A DNA stretch of 64,000 nt from Paratractidigestivibacter sp963630635 (GCA_963630635.1 CAVGOA010000005.1:8468-72467), one strand, 5' to 3'. Positions 8,329-16,786 are shown, counted from the stretch's first letter. Notes: a model not told the origin generated them from the sequence alone. Translations and numbers: made by a program.

Positions 8329-8351
8329 CGGCCCTCCCGCGCGGAGGGCCG
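8329..8351 (+). terminator. Stem-loop between transaldolase and transketolase genes
   Basis: CGGCCCTCC (8329-8337) pairs with GGAGGGCCG (8343-8351) over a 5-base loop. No T run follows, so strength is uncertain. Confidence 0.45.
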
Positions 8352-8421
8352 ACGCGACTGTTAGGATGTTTATGCTCGCCACATACGAGCGAGTATTCAT
8401 AGAAGTTACGAAAGGGGCAAC

Positions 8422-9252
8422 ATGACTGACGAAGAGCTTCGCCGGATTGCCAACGAGGTGCGCAAGGGCATCGTCCGCGGTGTCCACGCGGCCAAGGCGG
8501 GCCACCCGGGTGGTTCTCTTTCTGCCGCCGATATCCTCACCTACCTCTACTTTGAGGACATGAACGTCGACCCGCAAAACCCCAAGGACCCCAACCGTGA
8601 CCGCCTGGTCATGTCCAAGGGTCACGCCGCTCCGCTGCTCTATGCGGTGCTGGCAAACCGCGGCTTCTTCCCCGTCGAGGAGCTTGAGACCCTGCGCCAC
8701 GTGGGCAGCCGCCTGCAGGGCCACCCCAACATGAATGACACCCCCGGCGTCGACATGTCCACCGGCTCGCTGGGCCAGGGCGTGAGCGCGGCCGTGGGCA
8801 TGGCGCTGGCCGCCAAGCACTGGGACATGCCGTACCGCACCTACGCCATCCTGGGCGACGGCGAGATCGAGGAGGGCCAGGTCTGGGAGGCCGCGATGTT
8901 TGCCGGCAACAAGGGCCTGGACAACCTGTGCCTGGTCGTCGACCACAACGGCCTGCAGATCGACGGCTCCATCGAGGAGGTCAACTCCGCGATGCCCATC
9001 GCCGATAAGTTCCGCGCCTTCAAGTTCCACGTGATCGAGCTGGCCGACGGCAACGACATGGCCCAGGTTCGCGAGGCCTTCGAGGCCGCCCGCAAGGTGA
9101 CCGGCCAGCCTGTGTGCATTGTGGCCGAGACCCTCAAGGGCAAGGGCGTGAGCTACATGGAGAACCAGGTGGGCTGGCATGGCAAGGCCCCCAACGACGA
9201 GCAGTTCGAGCAGGCCATGGCCGAGCTCGAGGCCGCGGGAAAGGAGCTTTAA
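8422..9252 (+). CDS. Transketolase, N-terminal (thiamine diphosphate-binding) subunit
   Basis: A 276-residue subunit covering the first third of a classical transketolase. It shows the HPGGSLSAADILTYLYF start region, the VMSKGHAAPLLYAVL segment, the TGSLGQGVSAAVGMA loop and the diphosphate/magnesium motif GDGEIEEGQVWEAAMFAG followed by DHNGLQIDG. GAAAGGGGC precedes the ATG. The stop codon abuts the start of the C-terminal subunit gene (TAAATG), so the split is a normal two-gene arrangement and not a broken gene. With the partner subunit it transfers two-carbon units in the pentose phosphate pathway. Confidence 0.93.
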   Translation: MTDEELRRIANEVRKGIVRGVHAAKAGHPGGSLSAADILTYLYFEDMNVDPQNPKDPNRDRLVMSKGHAAPLLYAVLANRGFFPVEELETLRHVGSRLQGHPNMNDTPGVDMSTGSLGQGVSAAVGMALAAKHWDMPYRTYAILGDGEIEEGQVWEAAMFAGNKGLDNLCLVVDHNGLQIDGSIEEVNSAMPIADKFRAFKFHVIELADGNDMAQVREAFEAARKVTGQPVCIVAETLKGKGVSYMENQVGWHGKAPNDEQFEQAMAELEAAGKEL

Positions 9253-10194
9253 ATGGCAGACGTGAAGAAGGTCGCCACCCGCGCGAGCTACGGTGAGGCC
9301 CTGGTAGAGCTGGGCGCTGAGAAGGACGACTTCGTGGTTTTGGACGCCGACCTGGCTGCCGCCACGCAGACCGGCAAGTTCAAGGCCGCCTACCCCGACC
9401 GCTTCTATGACGCCGGCATCGCCGAGGCCAACATGGTGGGCATCGCCGCTGGCATCGCCGCCGCGGGCAAGAAGGTCTTTTGCTCGACCTTTGCGATGTT
9501 TGCCGCCGGCCGCGCCTTTGAGCAGGTGCGCAACTCGGTGGGCTACCCGCACTTGAACGTCAACATCTGCGCCACGCACGCCGGCATCTCGGTGGGCGAG
9601 GACGGCGCCAGCCACCAGTGCAACGAGGACCTGGCCCTCATGCGCTCCATCCCCGGCATGACCGTCATCTGCCCGGCCGACGACGTCGAGGCCAAGGCCG
9701 CCGTCCGCGCCGCCTATGACTACGACGGCCCCGTCTACATGCGCTTTGGCCGCCTGGCCGTTCCCGTCTTTAACGATCCCGCGACCTACAAGTTCGAGCT
9801 TGGCCGCGGTATCGTCTTGCGCGAGGGCACCGACGTCACCATTGTGGCCACCGGCCTTATGGTGGCCGCCGCCCTCGAGGCTGCCGATACCCTTGCCGAG
9901 AAGGGCGTCTCGGCCGAGGTCATCAACATCCACACCATCAAGCCGTTGGACGAGGAGCTTGTGCGCGCCTCTGCTGCCAAGACCGGCCGCGTCGTGACCT
10001 GCGAAGAGCACTCCGTCATCGGCGGCCTGGGCGACGCGGTTCTTTCCGCCTTGGCCGAGGCTCCCGTTCCCGTGCGCAAGGTGGGCGTGAACGACGTCTT
10101 TGGCGAGTCGGGCCCCGCCCTGGAGCTTCTCGCCAAATACGGCCTTGACGCTGCCGGCATCGTGGGTCAGACCCTCGATTTCCTGGGCAAATAA
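9253..10194 (+). CDS. Transketolase, C-terminal (pyrimidine and C-terminal domain) subunit
   Basis: A 313-residue partner of the upstream subunit. The pyrimidine-binding domain is visible in the FVVLDADLAAATQTGKF region and FYDAGIAEANMVGIAAGIAAAGK, where the conserved cofactor-activating glutamate lies in AEANM. Further on come FAMFAAGRAFEQVR and CATHAGISVGEDGASHQ. The C-terminal transketolase domain spans about residues 190-310 (VTIVATGLMVAAALEAA, VVTCEEHSVIGGLG). It starts directly after the previous stop, and AAAGGAGC lies within the end of the upstream gene. A terminator follows, closing the unit. Confidence 0.93.
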   Translation: MADVKKVATRASYGEALVELGAEKDDFVVLDADLAAATQTGKFKAAYPDRFYDAGIAEANMVGIAAGIAAAGKKVFCSTFAMFAAGRAFEQVRNSVGYPHLNVNICATHAGISVGEDGASHQCNEDLALMRSIPGMTVICPADDVEAKAAVRAAYDYDGPVYMRFGRLAVPVFNDPATYKFELGRGIVLREGTDVTIVATGLMVAAALEAADTLAEKGVSAEVINIHTIKPLDEELVRASAAKTGRVVTCEEHSVIGGLGDAVLSALAEAPVPVRKVGVNDVFGESGPALELLAKYGLDAAGIVGQTLDFLGK

Positions 10195-10218
10195 GCCGAG
10201 AAGACCGCACTCGTGCCC

Positions 10219-10258
10219 GGCTCCCCGCGCCTTAAGGTGTGGGGAGCCTTTGTCTTTT
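10219..10258 (+). terminator. Terminator after the transketolase genes
   Basis: GGCTCCCC (10219-10226) pairs perfectly with GGGGAGCC (10241-10248), followed by a T-rich tail TTTGTCTTTT. It marks the end of the carbohydrate block. Confidence 0.75.
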
Positions 10259-10352
10259 GGGCGGGCGTTGGCCGATGGATGGCCGACGCCAACTGCCCAT
10301 TTGTTAAAATGTTTCAATCTGTCCGCTGTGAGCAAAAGGAAAAGGAGCTTTC

Positions 10353-11372
10353 GTGGCCAATCACTTCCGCAGCAACGAGCGACAGCCGGAGGACGTAGAC
10401 GCCGTCTTTAACGACGTCGCGCCTATCGTAGACGAGCAGGTGGACGACGTCCTTTTTGGTGACGTGCCCGCCGCAGAGCAGACCTCGGTCGGTGTGCCGA
10501 GCGCGGCCAGCGTGCCGCTGATGACTGCTCTCGAGCAGTCCGAGGAAGACCTCGCTGTTCACGCCGTCACCGCCTCCGAGCCGGCAGACCCCACCGACCA
10601 GCCGGGATTCACCAGCGTGTTCGCGCCTCTCGCAGACGACAACACGCCCGCCGTCCCGCGTACCGGTGTGCCTACCGTGTCGTTCAAAAACGTATCACTC
10701 ATCTATCCGGCCCAGCCCAACAAGCCTGCTCTCGACAACGTTAGCCTTGATATCTATCCGGGCGAGTTCGTGTTTGTCGTCGGCCACTCCGGTTCGGGTA
10801 AGTCCTCGTTCTTGCGCCTGATCACGCGCGAGCTCAAGGCTACCCACGGCGAGGTCATCGTCGCAGGTCAAGACCTCACTAAGATGCGCAACAAGAAGAT
10901 CCCGTACCTGCGCCGCCAGATCGGCACCGTGTACCAGGACTTCAAGCTTCTGCCCAACAAGACGGTCTACGAGAACGTCGCCTTTGCCCTTGAGTGCATT
11001 GGCAAGCCGCGCTCGGTCATCAAGGCCCAGGTCCCCGAGGTGCTTCGCCTTGTTGGCTTAAGCGAACGCATGGATCACTTCCCCGACCAGCTCTCTGGCG
11101 GCGAGCAGCAGCGCGTTTCGGTTGCCCGCGCCATGGTCAACCGCCCGCCGCTGTTGGTGTGCGACGAGCCTACCGGCAACCTTGACCCCGCGATTTCGCT
11201 GGGCATCATGAAGCTGCTCGACCGCATTAACCGCGCCGGCACCACCGTCATCATGGCCACGCACGACCGCGAGATGGTGGACAACATGCGCAAGCGCGTT
11301 ATCGCCCTCGAGGCGGGCCACGTTGTGCGCGACCAAGAGAAGGGAGGCTACGGCTATTATGGTGCCCTCTAA
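10353..11372 (+). CDS. ftsE: Cell-division ABC ATPase FtsE with long N-terminal extension
   Basis: A 339-residue ATP-binding protein that pairs with FtsX to activate peptidoglycan hydrolases at the septum. Walker A GHSGSGKSS lies at 144-152, the ABC signature LSGGEQQR at 247-254, and Walker B LLVCDEPTGN follows. The ABC domain begins near residue 110 with VSFKNVSLIYP. The first 105 or so residues are acidic, low-complexity and not part of usual FtsE (about 225 residues). The GTG start has AAAAGGAGC at good spacing, so the extension appears genuinely translated. The ftsX start overlaps its end. Confidence 0.92.
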   Translation: MANHFRSNERQPEDVDAVFNDVAPIVDEQVDDVLFGDVPAAEQTSVGVPSAASVPLMTALEQSEEDLAVHAVTASEPADPTDQPGFTSVFAPLADDNTPAVPRTGVPTVSFKNVSLIYPAQPNKPALDNVSLDIYPGEFVFVVGHSGSGKSSFLRLITRELKATHGEVIVAGQDLTKMRNKKIPYLRRQIGTVYQDFKLLPNKTVYENVAFALECIGKPRSVIKAQVPEVLRLVGLSERMDHFPDQLSGGEQQRVSVARAMVNRPPLLVCDEPTGNLDPAISLGIMKLLDRINRAGTTVIMATHDREMVDNMRKRVIALEAGHVVRDQEKGGYGYYGAL

Positions 11373-12285
11373 CATTGGCTATTCGTTCCGAGAGGTTGGC
11401 CAGCACTTCCACCGTAACTGGTCCACCGTCTTGGGCGCTATCGTCACCATCTTCTTGTCTCTGTTCATCATCGGCCTGTTTGTCATGGGCTCTGCAATGG
11501 TGTCCAACATGGTGGGCAGCGTCGAGGATTCTGTCACCATCCAGGCGTTCCTCTCTGACAGCGCGTCCCAGGATGACGTTGACGCCCTGCAAAAGAAGAT
11601 CGCCGGCTGGGACAACGTCGAATCTGTGACCTACAAGAGCAAGGACGAGGCTCTGGAAGAGTACAAGTCCCAGATGTCCAACCGTAACGCCTCTGACGCC
11701 GCGGCCGCTCTGGACGGCGAGAACCCCCTGCCTGCCTCGCTGGTCATCAAGCTCAATGACTCGCAGCAGGTCCAGGACATGGCGCAGAAGATCATCGACG
11801 ACTCTGATTTCCAGGCCGTCTGCGACAAGCCCGACAACCCTGCCGGCGATGTCCAGTACGGTCGCGAGACGGTCGAGAAGCTCTTCTCGGTTGCTAACTA
11901 CATCCGCATTGCCGCGGTTGCCCTGGTGCTTCTTCTCACCTTCGTGTCGTTTGTCTTCATCAACAACACGATCCGCCTGGCCATCACGGCCCGCCGCCGC
12001 GAGATCGGCATCATGCGCCTGGTGGGCGCCTCCAACAGCTTCATCCGCGGGCCCTTCATTCTTGAGGGCACGCTTGAGGCCATCCTGGGCGCCGTCTTGG
12101 CCATCGTGGCTTTGCACTTTGGCTCGGCCGCGCTGCTCGAGAGGCTTTCGTACAGCATGCAGTTCCTGACGTTTAGCATCTCTAACCAGGTGATGTATGC
12201 GACCTACGCGCTGCTTTTGGGCATTGGCGTGGTCATTGGCCTGTTTGGTTCGGCCATCGCGATGGGCCGCTACCTCAAGGTCTAG
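11359..12285 (+). CDS. ftsX: Cell-division permease-like protein FtsX
   Basis: A 308-residue membrane protein of the FtsX family. One transmembrane segment lies near residues 23-46 (VLGAIVTIFLSLFIIGLFVM). The extracytoplasmic loop follows (SVEDSVTIQAFLSDSASQDD to about 185), then three C-terminal segments with the TIRLAITARRREIGIMRLVGAS motif of FtsX/MacB permeases. I chose the ATG at 11359, which overlaps ftsE by 14 bases; the frame is open a little further upstream. GGGAGG lies 12 bases before. FtsX transmits FtsE ATPase state to periplasmic or extracellular hydrolases; no hydrolase gene is adjacent here. Confidence 0.92.
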   Translation: MVPSNIGYSFREVGQHFHRNWSTVLGAIVTIFLSLFIIGLFVMGSAMVSNMVGSVEDSVTIQAFLSDSASQDDVDALQKKIAGWDNVESVTYKSKDEALEEYKSQMSNRNASDAAAALDGENPLPASLVIKLNDSQQVQDMAQKIIDDSDFQAVCDKPDNPAGDVQYGRETVEKLFSVANYIRIAAVALVLLLTFVSFVFINNTIRLAITARRREIGIMRLVGASNSFIRGPFILEGTLEAILGAVLAIVALHFGSAALLERLSYSMQFLTFSISNQVMYATYALLLGIGVVIGLFGSAIAMGRYLKV

Positions 12286-12304
12286 CGACGCCGACGCGCG
12301 GGTG

Positions 12305-12334
12305 TTGGGGTGCCGGCGCCGCTTGTGCTACAAT
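12305..12334 (+). promoter_or_regulatory. Predicted sigma-70-type promoter upstream of rnr
   Basis: TTGGGG at 12305-12310 and TACAAT at 12329-12334 are 18 bases apart, and a TGC immediately before the -10 makes it extended. Transcription would start near 12341 and run first into the hairpin at 12372-12415 and then rnr. Confidence 0.5.
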
Positions 12335-12371
12335 CCCTTACCCAGTGCTAATCAGTAACGCGTTACCCTAA

Positions 12372-12415
12372 AGACAGACATTCCAAGGCAGCTAGCTGCG
12401 GGTGTCTGTCTTTTT
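12372..12415 (+). terminator. Terminator/attenuator hairpin in the rnr leader
   Basis: AGACAGACA (12372-12380) pairs with TGTCTGTCT (12403-12411) and five T residues follow (12411-12415). It ends only 22 bases before the rnr ATG and lies downstream of the predicted promoter, so it can terminate ftsX transcripts and also attenuate rnr. Confidence 0.7.
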
Positions 12416-12437
12416 CTATCTAAGACAAGGAGTGCAG

Positions 12438-14468
12438 ATGGCGCGCAAGCGACCGCACAAAGGAAATACCCGCAGAGGCTCGACCAAGGGGCCGAGAAAA
12501 GCGAAGCGCCTGCTTACGGGCACGATTCGCGTGCTGCGCCCGGGGCGCGCCGTGGTCGAGACGCCCGAAGGGGTCTTTGACGTGGCGGCCCACGGCCTTC
12601 GCGAGGCCATGAACGGCGACGAGGCGCAGGTATTTCTCGCCGACGGCCGCGGCGGGCGGCGCGCCATTGTCCACGACGTGCTGCAGCGCGCAACCGAGAC
12701 CTTCCTGGGCAAGTTCGAAGACGCGGGCCCGTTGTTTGCCGTGGTGCCGCTGGATGCTCGCATTGGCTGCGACTTCTTTGTGGTGCCCGAGGACACAAGC
12801 CCGGAGCGCCTGGGCGTGGCGCCTGGCGACGTGGTGTGCGTCCGCATCACCGAGTACCCCACGCGCTACACGGCGGCCACGGTCACGATCGAGCGCCGGG
12901 TGGGCGCGGCCGAGGACCTGGACATGGATATCGAGGGAGTCATTGCCTCGCACGGGCTGGCCACGGAGTTCTCGCCGGCTGCGCTGACCCAGGCAGACGG
13001 CATAACGCCGCAGGTAGACGAGGCTCTGGCGAGCGATGCGGCGCGGCAGGACCTGCGCGGCGTCATGTGCGTGACTATCGACCCGGCCGACGCGCGTGAC
13101 TTTGACGACGCAGTGGGCGCGCGCCGGCGGGCCGACGGAGGCTTTGACCTGGACGTTCACATTGCCGACGTGACGCACTACGTTGCCTGGGGGTCGAGCA
13201 TCGACCTTGAGGCGCGGGCGCGCACCTGCTCGGCCTACCTGGTGGACCGCGTTTTGCCTATGCTGCCCGAGCGGCTGTGCAACGACGTGTGCTCGCTGCG
13301 GCCGCGCGAGGACCGGCTGGCCATGACGGTGCGCATGCGCCTGGACGCGGCCGGGCACGTGGTGGCGGCCAAGGCCATGAACTCGGCGATCTGTTCTAAC
13401 GCGCGGCTGTGCTACGACCAGGTGGATGAGCTTCTCGACGGCCATTGCGAGGCCTGTGACCTGCCGTGTATTGACGCCGAGAAGGACGACGTGGCCGCGA
13501 TGCTGCACGTGCTGGACCAGATTCGCGATCTTCGCGAGAAGATCCGGCGCGACCGGGGCGCTATCGACTTCGAGACGCGCGAGACCCGCGTGGCCCTGGA
13601 CGACGAGGGACGTCCCGTGGGCGTGACGGTGCGGCAGCGCTCCCGCGCGACGGGGCTGGTCGAAGAGGCCATGCTGCTGGCCAACGAGTGCGTGGCCAAG
13701 ATCTTGGCCGATGCCGAGATTGAGTGCGCCTATCGCGTGCACGAGCAACCCCTGCCCGAGGACCTGCGCCGTGCCGTGGCCCCGCTCGACGAGATGGGCC
13801 TGCTTGAGCCGGGCGACGCCGCGGCGCTTGAAGCGGGCGACCCCTTTGGCATCCAACGCGTGTTGGAGAAGAGCAAAGGTACCCCGGGCGAGTACCTGGC
13901 CAGCGCTTTGTTGCTGCGCGCGCAGAGCCGGGCCGTCTACATGCCGCACAACGAGGGCCACTACGCGCTGGGCGCCAAGGCCTACTGCCACTTCACCTCG
14001 CCCATCAGGCGCTACCCCGACGATATCGTGCACCGCGCGCTCAAGGCGCACCTGGCGGGGCAGGACGGCTCGCGCGAGCGCCGGGCGCAGGAGCGGGCGC
14101 TGCCACAGCTGTGCTCGGACTGCTCGCGCATGGAGCGCACGGCCGACGCGGCGGCGCGCGACTCGCAAAAAATCAAGATGGCGCAGCTCTACGGCGAGCG
14201 ATTGGGCCAGGTAGAGGCCGGTGTCGTGAGCGGCTGCGAGCGCTTTGGCCTGTTTGTGGCGATCGACGAGACGGGCGCCGAGGGCCTGGTGCCAATTAGG
14301 TCCCTGGGCCGCGACTGGTACGAGTACGACGAGGAACGCATGCGCTTGGTAGGGGAGTCGACCGGCGAGGTTTGGAGCCTGGGCTGCCGCGTGCGCGTGC
14401 GGGTGGCCGATGTGGACGTTCCACGCGGCCGAATCGACTTCCAACTGGTGCGCGAAGGGGAGAAATAA
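12438..14468 (+). CDS. rnr: Ribonuclease R (RNB-family 3'-5' exoribonuclease)
   Basis: A 676-residue processive exonuclease that degrades structured RNA. The basic N-terminus (MARKRPHKGNTRRGSTKGPRK) is followed by cold-shock-type beta segments. The catalytic RNB domain has the metal-binding motif DPADARDFDDAV beginning at residue 215, and EEAMLLANECVA and HFTSPIRRYPDDIVHRAL further on. The C-terminal S1 domain begins at about residue 588 (EAGVVSGCERFGLFVAI). I chose the ATG at 12438 with ACAAGGAG before it. RNase R works with tmRNA and SmpB to clear non-stop mRNAs, and both are encoded just downstream. A leader hairpin suggests transcriptional attenuation. Confidence 0.93.
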   Translation: MARKRPHKGNTRRGSTKGPRKAKRLLTGTIRVLRPGRAVVETPEGVFDVAAHGLREAMNGDEAQVFLADGRGGRRAIVHDVLQRATETFLGKFEDAGPLFAVVPLDARIGCDFFVVPEDTSPERLGVAPGDVVCVRITEYPTRYTAATVTIERRVGAAEDLDMDIEGVIASHGLATEFSPAALTQADGITPQVDEALASDAARQDLRGVMCVTIDPADARDFDDAVGARRRADGGFDLDVHIADVTHYVAWGSSIDLEARARTCSAYLVDRVLPMLPERLCNDVCSLRPREDRLAMTVRMRLDAAGHVVAAKAMNSAICSNARLCYDQVDELLDGHCEACDLPCIDAEKDDVAAMLHVLDQIRDLREKIRRDRGAIDFETRETRVALDDEGRPVGVTVRQRSRATGLVEEAMLLANECVAKILADAEIECAYRVHEQPLPEDLRRAVAPLDEMGLLEPGDAAALEAGDPFGIQRVLEKSKGTPGEYLASALLLRAQSRAVYMPHNEGHYALGAKAYCHFTSPIRRYPDDIVHRALKAHLAGQDGSRERRAQERALPQLCSDCSRMERTADAAARDSQKIKMAQLYGERLGQVEAGVVSGCERFGLFVAIDETGAEGLVPIRSLGRDWYEYDEERMRLVGESTGEVWSLGCRVRVRVADVDVPRGRIDFQLVREGEK

Positions 14469-14490
14469 GGCCGAGGGTCTTCTCGCTGTA

Positions 14491-14550
14491 AAATCCCCTG
14501 CATTCCGTGCTGTTTTTGGCTCGAAGAACGGCACGGAATGCAGGGGATTT
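14491..14550. repeat. Perfect 20-bp inverted repeat hairpin downstream of rnr
   Basis: The 20-base arms at 14491-14510 and 14531-14550 are exact inverted copies; the left arm begins AAATCCCCTGCATTCC. A 20-base spacer (14511-14530) lies between them and no T run follows. The stem is much longer than a normal terminator, and the element may belong with the other long hairpins of this window (28.7, 35.1, 52.0 and 61.3 kb). Confidence 0.8.
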
Positions 14551-14660
14551 GAGGCGGGGGTGCAGCCAACGCCCGCCGGGCACGTCTTGGCGGCCGGGCG
14601 GGCTATACTAAGGAACTCACAACTACGGGCCAAGTTGGCTTGGCTGGAGGATACACGGAC

Positions 14661-15539
14661 ATGGACACACAGACAGAGCTTACGGAGTACCTTGAGCAGG
14701 CCGAGGGCCTGATGCTGCAGGGCGAAGACGAGCAGGCCGAGGAGATGCTGGCCCGCCTGGCCACCGATGCCGAGGAGTACGTGGACAAGAACTGCGCCAC
14801 CACCAGTGAGGTGCAGTGGTTTAGCTTCCCGGGCGCCTTTGAGCGTCTGGCATATCGTCGCATCGAGGGCGACCCCCGCGAGCTGCGCGACGTGGGCGAG
14901 CCGCTTGACCGCCTGTACCAGGACCTGGCGCTGGCTCGCGTCCACGTGGGCGACTACGAGGAGGCCATGGCCGCCCTTAAGAGCGCCGTTCGCTGGAATC
15001 CCATGGACTGCGCCAGTCGTCTTAACCTGGCCGACCTCTACAAGGTAGCCGGCAACATGGACGAGTACCTGGGCCTCACCTTTAGCGTCTTTGAGCGCGC
15101 GAGCGACCCGCGCCACCTGGCCCGCGCCTTCGTGAACTTCTCGGCGTGGTTCGAGGCGTCGCAGAAGCCACGCGTGGCCGCGGCGGCTCTTCGCGCGGCG
15201 ACCAAGCTCGACGTGCGCGACAGCGCCCTGGACGCAGCCATTGACCAGGCAAAAGGCACCGAGCGCGATCCCGACTCCGTGGATGACTCGCAGATGAGCG
15301 AGCTTTTGGCCGAGGAGGGCCTGCCCGCTGGCGCCACCGCCGAGATCGCCGCGTGCCTGCTGATCTGCGCCACGACGGCCGCGGCCGATGGCGACCGCAA
15401 CGAGGCCGCGATGCTGACCGTCCGCGCGCGCGACCTGGTGGGGGAGGCCGCCTGCCGCGCCCTTCTCGACCTCATTCGCGCCCAGGAGCAGGAGCCGGCC
15501 GGCGCCGACCAGGACGCCGACCAGGGCCAGGACGTCTAG
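14661..15539 (+). CDS. Tetratricopeptide-repeat protein
   Basis: A 292-residue cytoplasmic helical protein. Helix pairs of TPR character are visible: EYLEQAEGLMLQGEDEQAEEMLARLA near the N-terminus, VHVGDYEEAMAALKSAVRWNPMDCASRLNLADLYKVAG at about 95-135, then SRDHL-type helices and an alanine-rich region. The C-terminus is low complexity (EQEPAGADQDADQGQDV). GGAGG 10 bases upstream favours the ATG at 14661 over a TTG at 14640. smpB begins 18 bases downstream, so the two are probably cotranscribed. TPR proteins mediate protein contacts; the partner is unknown. Confidence 0.8.
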   Translation: MDTQTELTEYLEQAEGLMLQGEDEQAEEMLARLATDAEEYVDKNCATTSEVQWFSFPGAFERLAYRRIEGDPRELRDVGEPLDRLYQDLALARVHVGDYEEAMAALKSAVRWNPMDCASRLNLADLYKVAGNMDEYLGLTFSVFERASDPRHLARAFVNFSAWFEASQKPRVAAAALRAATKLDVRDSALDAAIDQAKGTERDPDSVDDSQMSELLAEEGLPAGATAEIAACLLICATTAAADGDRNEAAMLTVRARDLVGEAACRALLDLIRAQEQEPAGADQDADQGQDV

Positions 15540-15557
15540 GACCGCGAGGGAGCCAAC

Positions 15558-16031
15558 ATGGGATACAAGCAGCGCGAGAAGAAGACGATCGCCCGCAACC
15601 GCTCGGCGCGCCACGAGTACTTTATCGACGAGACGTTCGAGGCGGGCCTGGAGCTCACCGGCACCGAGGTCAAGAGCCTGCGCGAGCGCGCGGCCCAGAT
15701 CACCGACGCCTTTTGCCTGATTCGCAACGGCCAGGCGTGGCTGCACGGCGTGCACATCCACCCCTACTCCAACGGCGGTGTGTGGAACGTCGACCCAGAC
15801 CGCAAGCGCCGGTTGCTGCTGCATCGCCATCAGATCGACTACCTTGACGGTAAACTGCGCGTTAAGGGATGTGCCCTTGTGCCGCTGGAGCTCTATTTTG
15901 ATGAGCATAACCGCGTGAAGCTGGCCATTGGGCTGGGCCGCGGCAAGAAGCTCTACGACAAGCGCGAAGACATGGCCCGGCGCGACGTAGACCGAGAGAT
16001 TGCCCGGGCCCTCAAGGAGCGCAGTCGTTGA
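15558..16031 (+). CDS. smpB: SsrA-binding protein SmpB
   Basis: A 157-residue tmRNA chaperone. It opens with MGYKQREKKTIARNRSARHEYFIDETFEAGLELTGTEVKSLR in family-typical order, then HIHPYSNGG and the LLLHRHQIDYLDGK segment. The basic C-terminal tail with GRGKKLYDKREDMARRD, which enters the ribosomal mRNA channel, is complete. GCGAGGGAG precedes the ATG. Its partner ssrA lies 0.75 kb downstream with only one gene between. The last codons overlap the TTG start of that gene. Confidence 0.96.
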   Translation: MGYKQREKKTIARNRSARHEYFIDETFEAGLELTGTEVKSLRERAAQITDAFCLIRNGQAWLHGVHIHPYSNGGVWNVDPDRKRRLLLHRHQIDYLDGKLRVKGCALVPLELYFDEHNRVKLAIGLGRGKKLYDKREDMARRDVDREIARALKERSR

Positions 16032-16723
16032 GACGAGCAGTTCAGGAGTCCGAGTCGCTAGAGCTTGCGGCGATGCTGGCGTTGTCCGGCGGGATTATGG
16101 ACGCCTATTCCTACCTGGTTCGCGATCACGTTTTTGCCAATGCCCAGACGGGCAACATGCTGCTTTTGGGCATTCACTTGGCGCATGCTCGTTGGATCGA
16201 ATCCCTGCACTACGGAGTGCCGGTCGTGTGCTTTGCGCTGGGCATCGCGCTGTGCCATTGCATCAAGCTTTCAACTAAGCACCGGCACTTGCACTGGCGC
16301 CAGCTGGCGCTTCTCGTCGAGATTGCGTTCCTGGTTCTTGTTGGCTTCATCACCAGCGGCCACAGCTTGTGGGCCAACGGCTTCACGTCGTTTGCCTGCG
16401 GGATCCAGGTCCAGGCCTTCCGCAAGTTCCACGGTCGGCCGCTTGCGACCACGATGTGCATCGGCAACCTGCGCAGCGGCACGCAGTCGTGGGTCGATTG
16501 GATCGTCAAGCGCGACCGCGAGAGCCTGCAGGCAGGTGCCTTGAGCTTCTTCGTTATCGCGTGCTTTGTGATCGGGGCCATTGTTGGCAACTGGCTGGTG
16601 CCGGCCTTAGGGACGCACATGATCTGGACCGCGGCGGGTCTTCTCGCCGTCTGCGTCTTGGTCATGTTCGTGGACCGCGAGAAAAAGCCGGTGGAAAAGC
16701 CGGGCCAAGCGGGTAGAATGTAG
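16028..16723 (+). CDS. DUF1275 (YoaK-type) membrane protein
   Basis: A 231-residue protein with about six hydrophobic segments. GGIMDAYSYLVRDHVFANAQTGNMLLLGIHLA is the conserved opening of the DUF1275/YoaK family. FACGIQVQAFRKFHGRPLATTMCIGNLRSGT, in the middle, is also characteristic. The TTG start overlaps the smpB stop by four bases, and AAGGAG within the smpB end gives a good site 7 bases upstream. The function of the family is not established. Location between smpB and ssrA is probably incidental cotranscription. Confidence 0.87.
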   Translation: MRRAVQESESLELAAMLALSGGIMDAYSYLVRDHVFANAQTGNMLLLGIHLAHARWIESLHYGVPVVCFALGIALCHCIKLSTKHRHLHWRQLALLVEIAFLVLVGFITSGHSLWANGFTSFACGIQVQAFRKFHGRPLATTMCIGNLRSGTQSWVDWIVKRDRESLQAGALSFFVIACFVIGAIVGNWLVPALGTHMIWTAAGLLAVCVLVMFVDREKKPVEKPGQAGRM

Positions 16724-16786
16724 GTCTCGCGCAAACGAGCGCGCGTATTTTGACATTCGCATGGTGGCAGTGCCCCGTTTTCTTTT

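Noticed and set aside
8422..10194. Transketolase as a gene broken by a stop codon
   Set aside because: Both parts have their own starts and complete domains, and the two-subunit form is common in Gram-positive bacteria.
12420..15908. Long minus-strand open frame opposite rnr, the TPR gene and smpB
   Set aside because: Same high-GC shadow effect; low-complexity translation with no recognisable family.
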